Shown in pieces: positions 1 through 6,835 of a stretch of DNA of 16,918 bases. Source of the DNA: Donghicola sp036139795. GTDB lineage: Bacteria; Pseudomonadota; Alphaproteobacteria; Rhodobacterales; Rhodobacteraceae. The DNA is taken from positions 1 through 16,918 of the forward strand of contig JAYZYX010000020.1 in the NCBI GenBank assembly GCA_036139795.1, read 5' to 3'. The notes beneath the pieces are model-generated. The model saw nothing but the letters and a program-made list of their open reading frames with translations. It made no database searches and was not told the DNA's origin. The first letter of the stretch is position 1. Each line of letters opens with the position of its first letter. Made by a program: the position numbers and the translations under genes.

Positions 1-1672
1 GTTTCATCACCAGTTTGATCGGGTTCGGCGCGGCCTGTCCCAGACCGCAGATCGAGGCATCACCCATGACCTGACACAGGTCAGTCAGCAGTTCGCGATC
101 CCAAGTTTCAGCCTGCATCAGCTTGACCGCCTTTTCACAGCCCACGCGGCAGGGCGTGCACTGGCCGCAGCTTTCCGCCTCAAAGAACCGCAACATGTTC
201 AGGGCTGCATCGCGCACGCTGTCCTTATCTGACAGCACCACCACAGCGGCCGAGCCGATGAAGGTGCCGTGCGGCTGCAACGTGTCAAAGTCCAGCGGCA
301 CGTCATTCATATAGGCAGGCAGCAGACCTGACGACGGTCCCCCCGGCTGATAGGCTTTGAAACTGTGCCCTTCGGCCATGCCGCCTGCGGCGGCGATGAC
401 ATCGGTGATTGTCGATCCGGCGGGTAGCAGGTAAACGCCCGGCTTCGCCACACGGCCCGAGACTGAATAGTTCCGCAAACCGGTGCGTTCGTTGTGCACG
501 GTGGCGTTCATGACCTCTGGCCCCTCGCGGCAGATCATGCAGACCCAGTGCAGGGTTTCCACGTTGTGCACCAAGGTGGGGCGGTCAAAGATGCCAACCT
601 GCGCCACATAAGGCGGGCGCAGACGGGGAATGCCGCGTTTGCCTTCGATGCTTTCAATCATTGCGCTTTCTTCGCCGCAGATATAGGCGCCCGCGCCGCG
701 GCGCAGATCGATGTAGCCCTTGGGCGCGATGCCTGCCTCTTCCAAGGCGGCAATCTCTTTGCGCAGCAGCTTGAGGATCGCGGGGTATTCATCGCGCATG
801 TAGATAAAGCACTTGTCGGCCTCGACCGCCCAAGCGGCGATCAGCATGCCTTCAAGGAAGACATGGGGCTCACGCTCTAGATGCACACGGTCTTTGAAGG
901 TGCCGGGCTCGCCCTCATCCCCGTTGACGGCCAGATAGCGCGGACCCTGTTCCGAGCGGACAAAGCCCCATTTCTTGCCCGATGGGAAACCTGCACCGCC
1001 AAGGCCGCGCAGGCCTGCCTCTAGCAGCATGTCCTGCACCTTTTCCCAATCGCCGTTCTCGCGCAGTTGGGTCAGTTTGTCGTAGCCGCCACGGGCGCGA
1101 TAATCGGACAGGTCTTCGTATTCGGGCATCACGGGGTGAAAGTGACCGCCGCTGATGATCTGGTCGATCTTGTCAGTGGTCGCTTGATGCACATGGCGGT
1201 GGCCGATCTCGACCACGGGGGCGGTGTCGCAGCGACCCATGCAGGGCGCGCGCAAGACGCGGACCTTGGCGGGGTCCATGCCTTTGTCCAGTGCCTCATA
1301 CAGTGCCTCTGACCCAGCCAATTCGCACGAGAGGGAATCGCAGACGCGGATGGTCAGATCGGGGGGTGGGGCCTCGCCTTCCTTGACCAGATCGAAGTGG
1401 GCGTAAAAGCTGGCCACTTCCCAGACCTCGGCCATAGACAGGCGCATCTCTTCGGCCAAGGCCCGCAGATGCGGGGCAGACAGGTGGCCGTAAGCATCCT
1501 GAATCAGGTGCAAAAACTCGATCAGCAGGTCGCGATTGCGGGGGCGATCCCCTAGCAGAGCGCGCACATCAGACAGCGCCGCATCGTCCAGCGGGCGGCC
1601 CTTGGTATGCGCGCGGCCTTTGTTGCCGCTACGGCCCGAGGTCCAAGGGATGCTTTTGTGATCAAGTGCCAT
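1..1672 (-). CDS. fdsB: NAD-dependent formate dehydrogenase beta subunit, NuoE-NuoF fusion (3' end missing)
   Basis: Diaphorase subunit of a soluble cytoplasmic FDH: it takes formate electrons from the metal subunit through Fe-S centres and FMN to NAD+. 557 codons are visible from an ATG at 1672, which has GGAAGG about 9 bases upstream. The frame is still open at the edge, and by family length only a few residues should be missing. Residues 1-170 are NuoE-like, with 2Fe-2S ligands C111, C116 and C144, C148 (CDSLSC and CMGRC). Residues from about 200 are NuoF-like: the FMN loop GLGGAGFPSGKKW near 224, the NADH motif GAGAYICGEES near 326-336, and the 4Fe-4S motif ESCGQCTPCR near 500-510. Separate NuoE and NuoF genes occur in Rhodobacter capsulatus FDH (FdsG, FdsB). 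A fused form is known in Methylorubrum extorquens FDH1, a tungsten enzyme. A complex I origin is unlikely because no other nuo gene is present and FDH maturation genes surround it. The symbol follows the FdsB part. Confidence 0.93.
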   Translation of the reverse strand, partial: MALDHKSIPWTSGRSGNKGRAHTKGRPLDDAALSDVRALLGDRPRNRDLLIEFLHLIQDAYGHLSAPHLRALAEEMRLSMAEVWEVASFYAHFDLVKEGEAPPPDLTIRVCDSLSCELAGSEALYEALDKGMDPAKVRVLRAPCMGRCDTAPVVEIGHRHVHQATTDKIDQIISGGHFHPVMPEYEDLSDYRARGGYDKLTQLRENGDWEKVQDMLLEAGLRGLGGAGFPSGKKWGFVRSEQGPRYLAVNGDEGEPGTFKDRVHLEREPHVFLEGMLIAAWAVEADKCFIYMRDEYPAILKLLRKEIAALEEAGIAPKGYIDLRRGAGAYICGEESAMIESIEGKRGIPRLRPPYVAQVGIFDRPTLVHNVETLHWVCMICREGPEVMNATVHNERTGLRNYSVSGRVAKPGVYLLPAGSTITDVIAAAGGMAEGHSFKAYQPGGPSSGLLPAYMNDVPLDFDTLQPHGTFIGSAAVVVLSDKDSVRDAALNMLRFFEAESCGQCTPCRVGCEKAVKLMQAETWDRELLTDLCQVMGDASICGLGQAAPNPIKLVMK

Positions 1673-1757
1673 GGGCTGCCTTCCATCGAAAACGGGTGGG
1701 TTGCCGAATGTTGTGCCTGTAAATTGGGCGGTTGATCAATATCGAATATCCGTTTCG

Positions 1758-1776
1758 TGATAGGAATTGCCTATCA
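1758..1776. promoter_or_regulatory. LysR-type operator candidate between fdsB and the TusA gene
   Basis: A perfect inverted repeat, TGATAGG-AATTG-CCTATCA, has 7-bp arms and a 5-bp spacer. It contains the T-N11-A pattern typical of LysR-family recognition sites. It lies 86 bp upstream of the fdsB start and 32 bp upstream of the TusA start at 1808. That suits a recognition site near -65 of an fdsB promoter starting around 1700. FDH operons in other Proteobacteria are often controlled by a LysR-type protein (FdsR in Cupriavidus), but no such gene is in this window. The repeat is plain in the sequence; the regulator is inferred. Confidence 0.5.
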
Positions 1777-1807
1777 ATGGCGCTGCGAATTCCAATGGAC
1801 AGTTTCA

Positions 1808-2059
1808 ATGCCGCGCCCTACATCTTGGGCCATGGAATGGCATGAAGAAATCGACGCAATTGGCCTGTTGTGCCCGCTGCCCGTCTTGAAGGCGCGCAAG
1901 CGGTTAAAAGGCATGGAGGCAGGGCAAATCCTGCGCCTTGTGGCCACCGACCCTGCGGCGGTGGTGGACGTGCCTCATTTCTGTTTTGAAAGCGGGAATG
2001 AGCTGGTCAGCCAGACCGACGAAGGCGAGACCCAGATCTATCTGATCCGCAAAACTTAA
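1808..2059 (+). CDS. TusA/SirA-family sulfur carrier protein
   Basis: Small cytoplasmic sulfur-carrier protein of the TusA fold, 83 residues from this start. The family signature is clear: DAIGLLCPLPVLKARKRL, with the persulfide-carrying Cys in the CPLP motif, then the usual DPAAVVDVPHFC segment and a C-terminal YLIRK strand. TusA takes persulfide sulfur from a cysteine desulfurase and hands it on for tRNA thiolation or molybdenum cofactor work. Beside fdhD and the FDH gene, a role in cofactor sulfuration is the best inference. The start is uncertain: ATG 1808 has GGACAG about 5 bases upstream, while ATG 1832 would give 75 residues, closer to family length. The upstream GTG at 1757 overlaps the operator and is unlikely. 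The gene ends tail-to-tail with moeA, the two sharing TTAA at 2056-2059. Confidence 0.85.
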   Translation: MPRPTSWAMEWHEEIDAIGLLCPLPVLKARKRLKGMEAGQILRLVATDPAAVVDVPHFCFESGNELVSQTDEGETQIYLIRKT

Positions 2060-4155
2060 GTCAGTCCCAGCATCGCGTAGGGGATATAGCGCACGGGGGC
2101 ACCGTGGGTGATCTGAGCAGGGCCGTCGTCCAGTTCGACCAAACCATCTGCCCACGCAAGGCCGCTGATCCGGCCCGAACCTTCGGACTTGAAGACCTCG
2201 GCCTCGCCCTTGGCATTCAGACGGGCGCGCAGGTATTCGCGGCGACCGGGTTTCTTGTTCTTCTCGAAGGCGGCGGGGACGGTAAAGCCGATCGGCTCTA
2301 GCCAGCCCGCGCCGGACATCAGTGACAGGGCAGGGCGGGCAAAGACCAAAGCGCAGACCAGTGCCGCCACGGGATTACCGGGCAGGCCAAAGACCGGTGC
2401 CCCGTTCCATAGGGCCAGCGCCAACGGGCGACCGGGCTTGAGGGCGATGCGCCAGCTGGAAAGGGTGCCTTTGGTCTGCAAAATGCGCGAGGTGTGATCC
2501 TCATCCCCCGCCGAAGCGCCGCCCGAGGTCAGGATGACGTCGGCCTTCGCAGCGCCGCGATCCAGCGCTTTTTCGATCCTCTTGGGGTCGTCTTTCACAT
2601 GCCCCAGATCAACGGGCGTGTAGCCCCAGCGTTCCAGCAAGGCCAGCAGCATGGGGCGGTTCGCGTCGTAGATTTGATGGGGCAGGGCGTCTTGGTCGGG
2701 GCGGTCGATGATCTCGTCCCCCGTAGACAGGACACCCACGCGCAGGGGGGCGTAGACCTGCACCTCGGGTACGCCAAGGGCCGAGAGCAGCGCGATTTCC
2801 GGTGCCCGCAGTTTGGTGCCTTGGGTCAGGGCGGTGACGCCAGCCTCAACATCTTCGCCCGCTTTGCGGGTGTTGGCGCGGGGCTTTACGGGACCATCAA
2901 ACGTGACCGAGGCCGCATCCACGGCGCAGTCTTCCTCTAGCACGACGGTATCGACGCCATCGGGTAGGATCGCACCGGTCAGGATGCGCACGGCGGCCCC
3001 TGCGGGGACCGCGCCGTCAAAAGGCTGACCGGCAGCGGCGCGGCCTTTGACCAGCGGCAAGGTTTGCACGCCCGCGCCGGTGGCCGCGTGGGCAAAGCCA
3101 TAGCCATCCACTGCGGAATTGGGGCGCGGCGGGTTCGATCGACGGGCCACAGTGTCCGCTACCAGAATGCGTCCGTGGGCCATGTGGGTTGGCAAGGTCT
3201 GCACCTGCGCCAGCGGAGTTAGGGCCGCGCGCAGACGGTCCAACGCCTCATCCACCGGCACCCAAGAGACCCCCTGCGGCATGGCAAAGCAATCATCCCG
3301 CAGGCGCGGCGGCTCTTGCACAGGCGGCAGGGCGCGGCGCAGGGCGATGGGATCATCCTGACCCAAGACCCAGCCTTCGATCTTGGCCGCCTCTGGCAAG
3401 TCCGCGTGCAGCATCTGTTCTAGCGTGCCATCGCCGTTCAACGTCCAGAGGGCCTGCGCCAGCAGCGTGACCTGCGCCTGATCAGGAACCATCGCGGGGT
3501 GGCGGGCCAAGTGGGCTTTGACCTCTTGTGACAGCAGCGAGGGGTAGACCTCGGCGATCACGTTTTTCGACGGGTTTTCAAAGGGCCAGACGGATGTGTT
3601 CGTGTTGTGGTGCAAACGGTGAAGCACGGGGTGGGCAGTCAGCATCTGTGCGCCCACAGCGCCCGCGCCCGCCAGTTGCCAGCAGCTAGAGGGCTGCGCA
3701 CCCGCGCTGCGCATCGCCTTTTCGCATGCGCGCCATTCGGGTAGGGGAAGCACCGGCTTCAGGCGCGGTAGCCCGTCGATCTCTGCCTTGGCACCATTGC
3801 CCCAAAGCGGGCCGTCGCCCTGAAAGTGGCCGTTCATCAGCGCGGCCACGTCGCGGTGGTTGTTGCTGTTGTCGGGCGCGTCGGAGATGTGTTGCGCCAG
3901 CCATCCCCAAAGCTCTAGAGGCCCGCCCGCGATCTGCTCCGCAAAGCCTGCCGGATAGGCCAGTGATACGTCGATTCCCAGCAGGGTCCGGCCCTGATCC
4001 ATCAGCGCGGTTACTGCGGCCTCGGCCTCTGTCCGCGTGGGGATGTTGGTTGCCCGCACGCCATCCGCATCCACTACCGCCAGCCAGATTGAGTCTTTGC
4101 CCGTCTTGGGGCGACCCGCTGCGGACCAGTCCAGAATGGCGATGCGGTCGAACAT
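2056..4155 (-). CDS. moeA: Molybdopterin molybdenumtransferase MoeA with N-terminal DUF429-like domain
   Basis: 699 residues, against roughly 400 for ordinary MoeA. Residues from about 290 are MoeA, which inserts molybdate (or tungstate) into adenylated molybdopterin. Visible motifs are PPRPNSAVDGYGF (344-354), RILTGAILPDGVDTVVLEED (390-409), STGDEI (477-482), SGGASAGDED (544-553), KPGRPLALAL and GLPGNPVAAL (590-599), then the GSGRISGLAWADG tail. Residues 1-285 resemble DUF429 proteins of the RNase H-like fold: ILDWSAAG (D9), LLGIDVSLAYP (D62), AEVYPSLL (E202). Those acidic residues could be a metal site; the activity is unknown. The start at 4155 was chosen because the mobB stop ends at 4157, giving TGA-C-ATG and a GAGGTGG ribosome site inside mobB. 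Starting further upstream would add 17 residues overlapping mobB. It is the last gene of the fdhD-mobA-mobB-moeA operon. Confidence 0.92.
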   Translation of the reverse strand: MFDRIAILDWSAAGRPKTGKDSIWLAVVDADGVRATNIPTRTEAEAAVTALMDQGRTLLGIDVSLAYPAGFAEQIAGGPLELWGWLAQHISDAPDNSNNHRDVAALMNGHFQGDGPLWGNGAKAEIDGLPRLKPVLPLPEWRACEKAMRSAGAQPSSCWQLAGAGAVGAQMLTAHPVLHRLHHNTNTSVWPFENPSKNVIAEVYPSLLSQEVKAHLARHPAMVPDQAQVTLLAQALWTLNGDGTLEQMLHADLPEAAKIEGWVLGQDDPIALRRALPPVQEPPRLRDDCFAMPQGVSWVPVDEALDRLRAALTPLAQVQTLPTHMAHGRILVADTVARRSNPPRPNSAVDGYGFAHAATGAGVQTLPLVKGRAAAGQPFDGAVPAGAAVRILTGAILPDGVDTVVLEEDCAVDAASVTFDGPVKPRANTRKAGEDVEAGVTALTQGTKLRAPEIALLSALGVPEVQVYAPLRVGVLSTGDEIIDRPDQDALPHQIYDANRPMLLALLERWGYTPVDLGHVKDDPKRIEKALDRGAAKADVILTSGGASAGDEDHTSRILQTKGTLSSWRIALKPGRPLALALWNGAPVFGLPGNPVAALVCALVFARPALSLMSGAGWLEPIGFTVPAAFEKNKKPGRREYLRARLNAKGEAEVFKSEGSGRISGLAWADGLVELDDGPAQITHGAPVRYIPYAMLGLT

Positions 4156-4156
4156 G

Positions 4157-4651
4157 TCAGAGACCCACCTCGGCGGCGATGAAATCGGCAATCGCGGCGG
4201 TGTCATCCAGATCGAACACAGGCTGGGTCACATCCGGCAAGGCGGTGTCACTGGCCATGGCGCGGATGGTGGTGCTGTCCAAGGCCAAGGGCGTTTTGCC
4301 GTTCACACCACGATAGCATTCTACCTTGGGGTGGGCGTCGCGCTTGAAGCCTTCGATCAGGATCAGGTCCACAGGGGACATGCGGGCCAGCAGTTCGTGC
4401 AGGGGTGGCTCTTCTTCATCGCGCAATTCATGCATCAGGGCCCAGCGGTTGGGCGAGGCCAGCATGACCTCGCACGCGCCCGCCTCGCGGTGGCGGAAAC
4501 TGTCGCGCCCCGGTTGGTCCACATCCGTCGTGTGGTGGGCGTGCTTGATGGTCGAGACCTTCAGTCCTCGGCGGGTAAATTCAGCGACCAGTCGCTCCAT
4601 CAGGCCGGTTTTGCCAGAATTCTTCCAGCCGGTGACGCCGTAGATCTTCAC
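4157..4651 (-). CDS. mobB: Molybdopterin-guanine dinucleotide biosynthesis adapter MobB
   Basis: 164-residue GTP-binding accessory protein for MGD formation; it helps MobA but is not strictly needed in E. coli. The P-loop GWKNSGKT is at residues 8-15, followed by STIKHAHH (34-40), the GRDSFRHREAGA segment (48-59) and the LILIEGFKRD switch-like motif (97-105), all in family order. Length is normal. The start codon overlaps the mobA stop as ATGA (4648-4651), so translation is probably coupled. The stop lies one base before the moeA start. Confidence is high because of the motif order and neighbours. Confidence 0.93.
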   Translation of the reverse strand: MKIYGVTGWKNSGKTGLMERLVAEFTRRGLKVSTIKHAHHTTDVDQPGRDSFRHREAGACEVMLASPNRWALMHELRDEEEPPLHELLARMSPVDLILIEGFKRDAHPKVECYRGVNGKTPLALDSTTIRAMASDTALPDVTQPVFDLDDTAAIADFIAAEVGL

Positions 4652-5256
4652 AGGTCCTCCATCAGGCGCGCGGCCTCTTCGATGTCTTCGGGGGTGTTCA
4701 CGTTGAAAAAGGGATCAACGGAGTGGGTGTCGAAAAACGCCAGCCCTGCGTTGTGCTGATCGGTCCAGAGGACGATTTTGCGCAGGCCATCTTTCAGGGC
4801 GGTTCGCAGGTCGTCGCGCAAGGCCACAGGCCATAGGCCAAAGGTGGGCTGACGCCAGATCTTGTCGCCTTCGCGGGTGGCCGCAAGGCAAAGGCCGGAA
4901 GGGCCAGCATTTGCCTGTAGTTCCGCCACCAGATCGGTCGGGAAGAAAGGCGTGTCGGCGGCTGCAGTAATGATCGCCTCATGCCCCTGCGATGCGGCCC
5001 AATCAAGGCCCGCCAGAACGCCCGCCAAAGGGCCGGGCCAGTCGGGCAGGCTATCGGCAATCACCGGCAGGCCGTAATCCGCAAACCGCGCAGGATCGCC
5101 ATTGGCGTTCAAGGCAATCGCGCCAACCTGCGGACGCAGGCGATCAATCACATGATCCAGCAGGGGCTTGCCGCCCACCTGCCGCAGCCCCTTGTCGCCG
5201 CCGCCCATGCGGGTGGCGCGGCCTCCGGCCAAAATAACGGCGGGCAGCTTAGTCAT
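4648..5256 (-). CDS. mobA: Molybdenum cofactor guanylyltransferase MobA
   Basis: 202 residues. It transfers GMP from GTP to metal-bound molybdopterin to make MGD, and bis-MGD for DMSO-reductase-family enzymes such as FDH. The nucleotide-binding loop LAGGRATRMGGGDKGL is at 9-24. It is followed by LNANGD (49-54), DSLPDWPGPLAG (68-79), the Mg-binding ADTPFFPTD (100-108), RQPTFGLWPV and the C-terminal FFNVNTPEDI. All family hallmarks are present and length is normal. The start overlaps the fdhD stop by 8 bases (5249-5256), and its own stop overlaps mobB as ATGA. A dedicated mobA-mobB pair beside FDH genes suggests local production of bis-MGD for this enzyme. Confidence 0.95.
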   Translation of the reverse strand: MTKLPAVILAGGRATRMGGGDKGLRQVGGKPLLDHVIDRLRPQVGAIALNANGDPARFADYGLPVIADSLPDWPGPLAGVLAGLDWAASQGHEAIITAAADTPFFPTDLVAELQANAGPSGLCLAATREGDKIWRQPTFGLWPVALRDDLRTALKDGLRKIVLWTDQHNAGLAFFDTHSVDPFFNVNTPEDIEEAARLMEDL

Positions 5257-6118
5257 CGCCCGATCCTTTGCGGCGGCTCTTGCGGTCTTCCTCGGGGATC
5301 ATCGCGGGGTCCACGTCGCGGACCAGACGCTCATTGCCTGACAGGCAGACAAATCGCTGGCCGCGCATCCGGCCGATCAGGGTCAGGCCGACTTGTTGTG
5401 CGATTTCAACGCCCCACGCGGTGAAGCCGCTGCGCGAGGCCAGCACGGGAATGCCCATCAGCGCCGTCTTGATCACCATTTCCGAGGTCAAGCGGCCCGT
5501 AGTGTAAAGGATCTTGTCCGCCGCATCGACCTGATGCTGGAACATATAGCCCGAGATTTTGTCGACCGCGTTGTGACGGCCCACGTCCTCCATGTAGACC
5601 AGCGGGCGGTCGCCTTGGCACAGCACGGTGCCGTGGATCGCGCCAGCCTCAAGGTAGAGTGACGGGGTGGTGTTGATCTCTTTCGCCAGCGCGTAAAGCC
5701 AGCTGGTGCGGACCTGTGTTTCGGGCAGGGTCAGGCCTTCTAGCCCCTCCATCATGTCACCGAAGACGGTGCCCACGGCGCAGCCCGACGTGCGGGTCTT
5801 TTTCTTGACCTTCTCTTCATAGCTGGTCTGGCGGGTGGTGCGCACGACGACGGTTTCGATCTCTTCGTCGAAATCGACGCCGGTGACCTCGTCATCATCC
5901 CGCAGCATGCCTTGATTGCGCAGGAACCCCAGCGCCAGATACTCGGGGTAGTCCCCGATCGTCATGGCGGTCACGATCTCTTGGCTGTTGAGGTAGATGG
6001 TCAGGGGGCGTTCTTCGACCACCGAAATCTCGACATCGGCGCCGGTGTGATCCTGCCCTTTGATCCGCCGCGTTAAACGGCTGTCGTGCGGGTTCGGAAG
6101 GATGGGCAGTTCAGGCAT
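5249..6118 (-). CDS. fdhD: Formate dehydrogenase accessory sulfurtransferase FdhD
   Basis: 289 residues. In E. coli, FdhD relays sulfur from IscS to the bis-MGD cofactor of FDH and binds the cofactor. Motifs: SLYLEAGAIHG, then MEDVGRHNAVDK, then TGRLTSEMVIK, then VLASRSGFTAWGVE, and the C-terminal FVCLSGNERL. The usual paired cysteines (C121 and C124 in E. coli, CGVCG-like) appear here as SGCAVGT, so only C113 remains of the pair. The start is ATG 6118, which matches the usual N-terminus. The same frame stays open to 6421, but that extension is antisense to the next gene and looks unlike protein. The region upstream has AAGGA about 11 bases from the ATG. It is the first gene of the cofactor operon and is divergent from the DUF2478 gene. 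Confidence 0.94.
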   Translation of the reverse strand: MPELPILPNPHDSRLTRRIKGQDHTGADVEISVVEERPLTIYLNSQEIVTAMTIGDYPEYLALGFLRNQGMLRDDDEVTGVDFDEEIETVVVRTTRQTSYEEKVKKKTRTSGCAVGTVFGDMMEGLEGLTLPETQVRTSWLYALAKEINTTPSLYLEAGAIHGTVLCQGDRPLVYMEDVGRHNAVDKISGYMFQHQVDAADKILYTTGRLTSEMVIKTALMGIPVLASRSGFTAWGVEIAQQVGLTLIGRMRGQRFVCLSGNERLVRDVDPAMIPEEDRKSRRKGSGDD

Positions 6119-6150
6119 CGGGCCAGTGGTCCTTGCAGAGTGTCGTTGGC

Positions 6151-6162
6151 TAGGCAATTGTC
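6151..6162. promoter_or_regulatory. Possible half-operator between fdhD and the DUF2478 gene
   Basis: TAGGCAATT on the plus strand here (6151-6159) matches nine bases of the minus strand of the inverted repeat at 1758-1776. The second arm is not conserved. The site lies in the 90-bp divergent spacer between the fdhD and DUF2478 starts. It could be a half-site for the same regulator, or chance. Confidence 0.25.
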
Positions 6163-6208
6163 GGGCATCATTTATGTCGCCTGAGTGATTTGCAAGGGGG
6201 AGGGGAAC

Positions 6209-6709
6209 ATGCTGGCATACATCGTCGCCGAAGGGCGTGGCGAAGCGGACCGCTGTCTGGTCAAAGTGTCCGAGGACCTGCGCGCCCGTGGCGTCAAACT
6301 GGCCGGTGCGGTGCAGTTCAATATCGAGCTTCAGGCCGAGTACAAATGCCAGATGGATCTGGAAATTCTGAGCGGCACGGATGTGGTACGCATCTCTCAG
6401 GATCTGGGGGCATTGTCCCAAGGATGCCGTCTGGACCCCGAGGGGCTAGAGCGGGCCGTGGGCCTCGTAACAGCTGCCCTGGATCAGGGGGCGGACCTGC
6501 TGATCATCAATAAATTCGGCAAACAAGAGGTGGACGGCCGCGGTTTCCGCCCGTTGATCGGCGAGGCGCTTGGGCGCGGCATTCCCGTGATTACCGCGGT
6601 TGCGCGGGGGAATGTGGACGGGTTCGAGACCTTTGCAGATGGCATGGCCACCCGACTGGAGCCGAAGCCCGAAAAGGTCATCGACTGGTTCGACAATCTG
6701 GCTATGTGA
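6209..6709 (+). CDS. DUF2478 family protein
   Basis: 166 residues, cytoplasmic, no signal peptide or membrane segment. It matches the pattern I know for DUF2478 proteins: an N-terminal strand with YIVAEGRGEAD, a middle VRISQDLGALSQGCRLDP (60-77) and the signature LLIINKFGKQEVDGRGFR (97-114), then GIPVITAV. The family is found near molybdenum or tungsten uptake genes and is sometimes annotated as an NTPase, but no classic GKT P-loop is visible here. Cysteines C47 and C73 are in conserved-looking places. ATG 6209 is preceded by GGAGGGG; the GTG at 6185 would include that ribosome site in the coding region and is less likely. The biochemical role is unknown; a metal-related or cofactor-related function is inferred from neighbours. 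Confidence 0.85.
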   Translation: MLAYIVAEGRGEADRCLVKVSEDLRARGVKLAGAVQFNIELQAEYKCQMDLEILSGTDVVRISQDLGALSQGCRLDPEGLERAVGLVTAALDQGADLLIINKFGKQEVDGRGFRPLIGEALGRGIPVITAVARGNVDGFETFADGMATRLEPKPEKVIDWFDNLAM

Positions 6710-6728
6710 CCTCTCATGTCGGACGGAG

Positions 6729-6771
6729 GGACAAATTGTCCTTTGGTTTTCGCCCGACACCCAATTTGTCC
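6729..6771. promoter_or_regulatory. Paired inverted operator-like sites upstream of tupBCA
   Basis: GGACAAATTGTCC at 6729-6741 is a 13-base perfect palindrome. Ten of its bases recur exactly as the reverse complement CAATTTGTCC at 6762-6771, about three helical turns away. This is the layout expected of a dimeric repressor or activator bound at two sites in the 126-bp gap ahead of the tungstate transporter. The two copies could also fold as a 10-bp stem with a 23-base loop, but no T-tract follows, so a simple terminator is less likely. It does not resemble the known E. coli ModE box. Confidence 0.5.
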
Positions 6772-6835
6772 GGTTTCTTACGGTTTCGGGCGGTGTTAGC
6801 CCGTTCTTCCACGACACAAGAAAATGTAGGCGGGT

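Noticed and set aside
1..1672. Complex I NuoE/NuoF
   Set aside because: Fusion of the two, absence of other nuo genes and the surrounding FDH maturation genes favour FDH.
1757..1807. GTG start at 1757 for the TusA-like gene
   Set aside because: It would place coding sequence across the perfect inverted repeat and add residues not seen in the family.
5249..6421. FdhD extended to 390 residues with a start at 6421
   Set aside because: The extra 101 residues are antisense to the DUF2478 gene and lie outside the family's usual N-terminus; ATG 6118 fits better.
6729..6771. Rho-independent terminator of the DUF2478 gene
   Set aside because: The stem can form but no T-run follows, and the first copy alone is a full palindrome, which suits an operator better.
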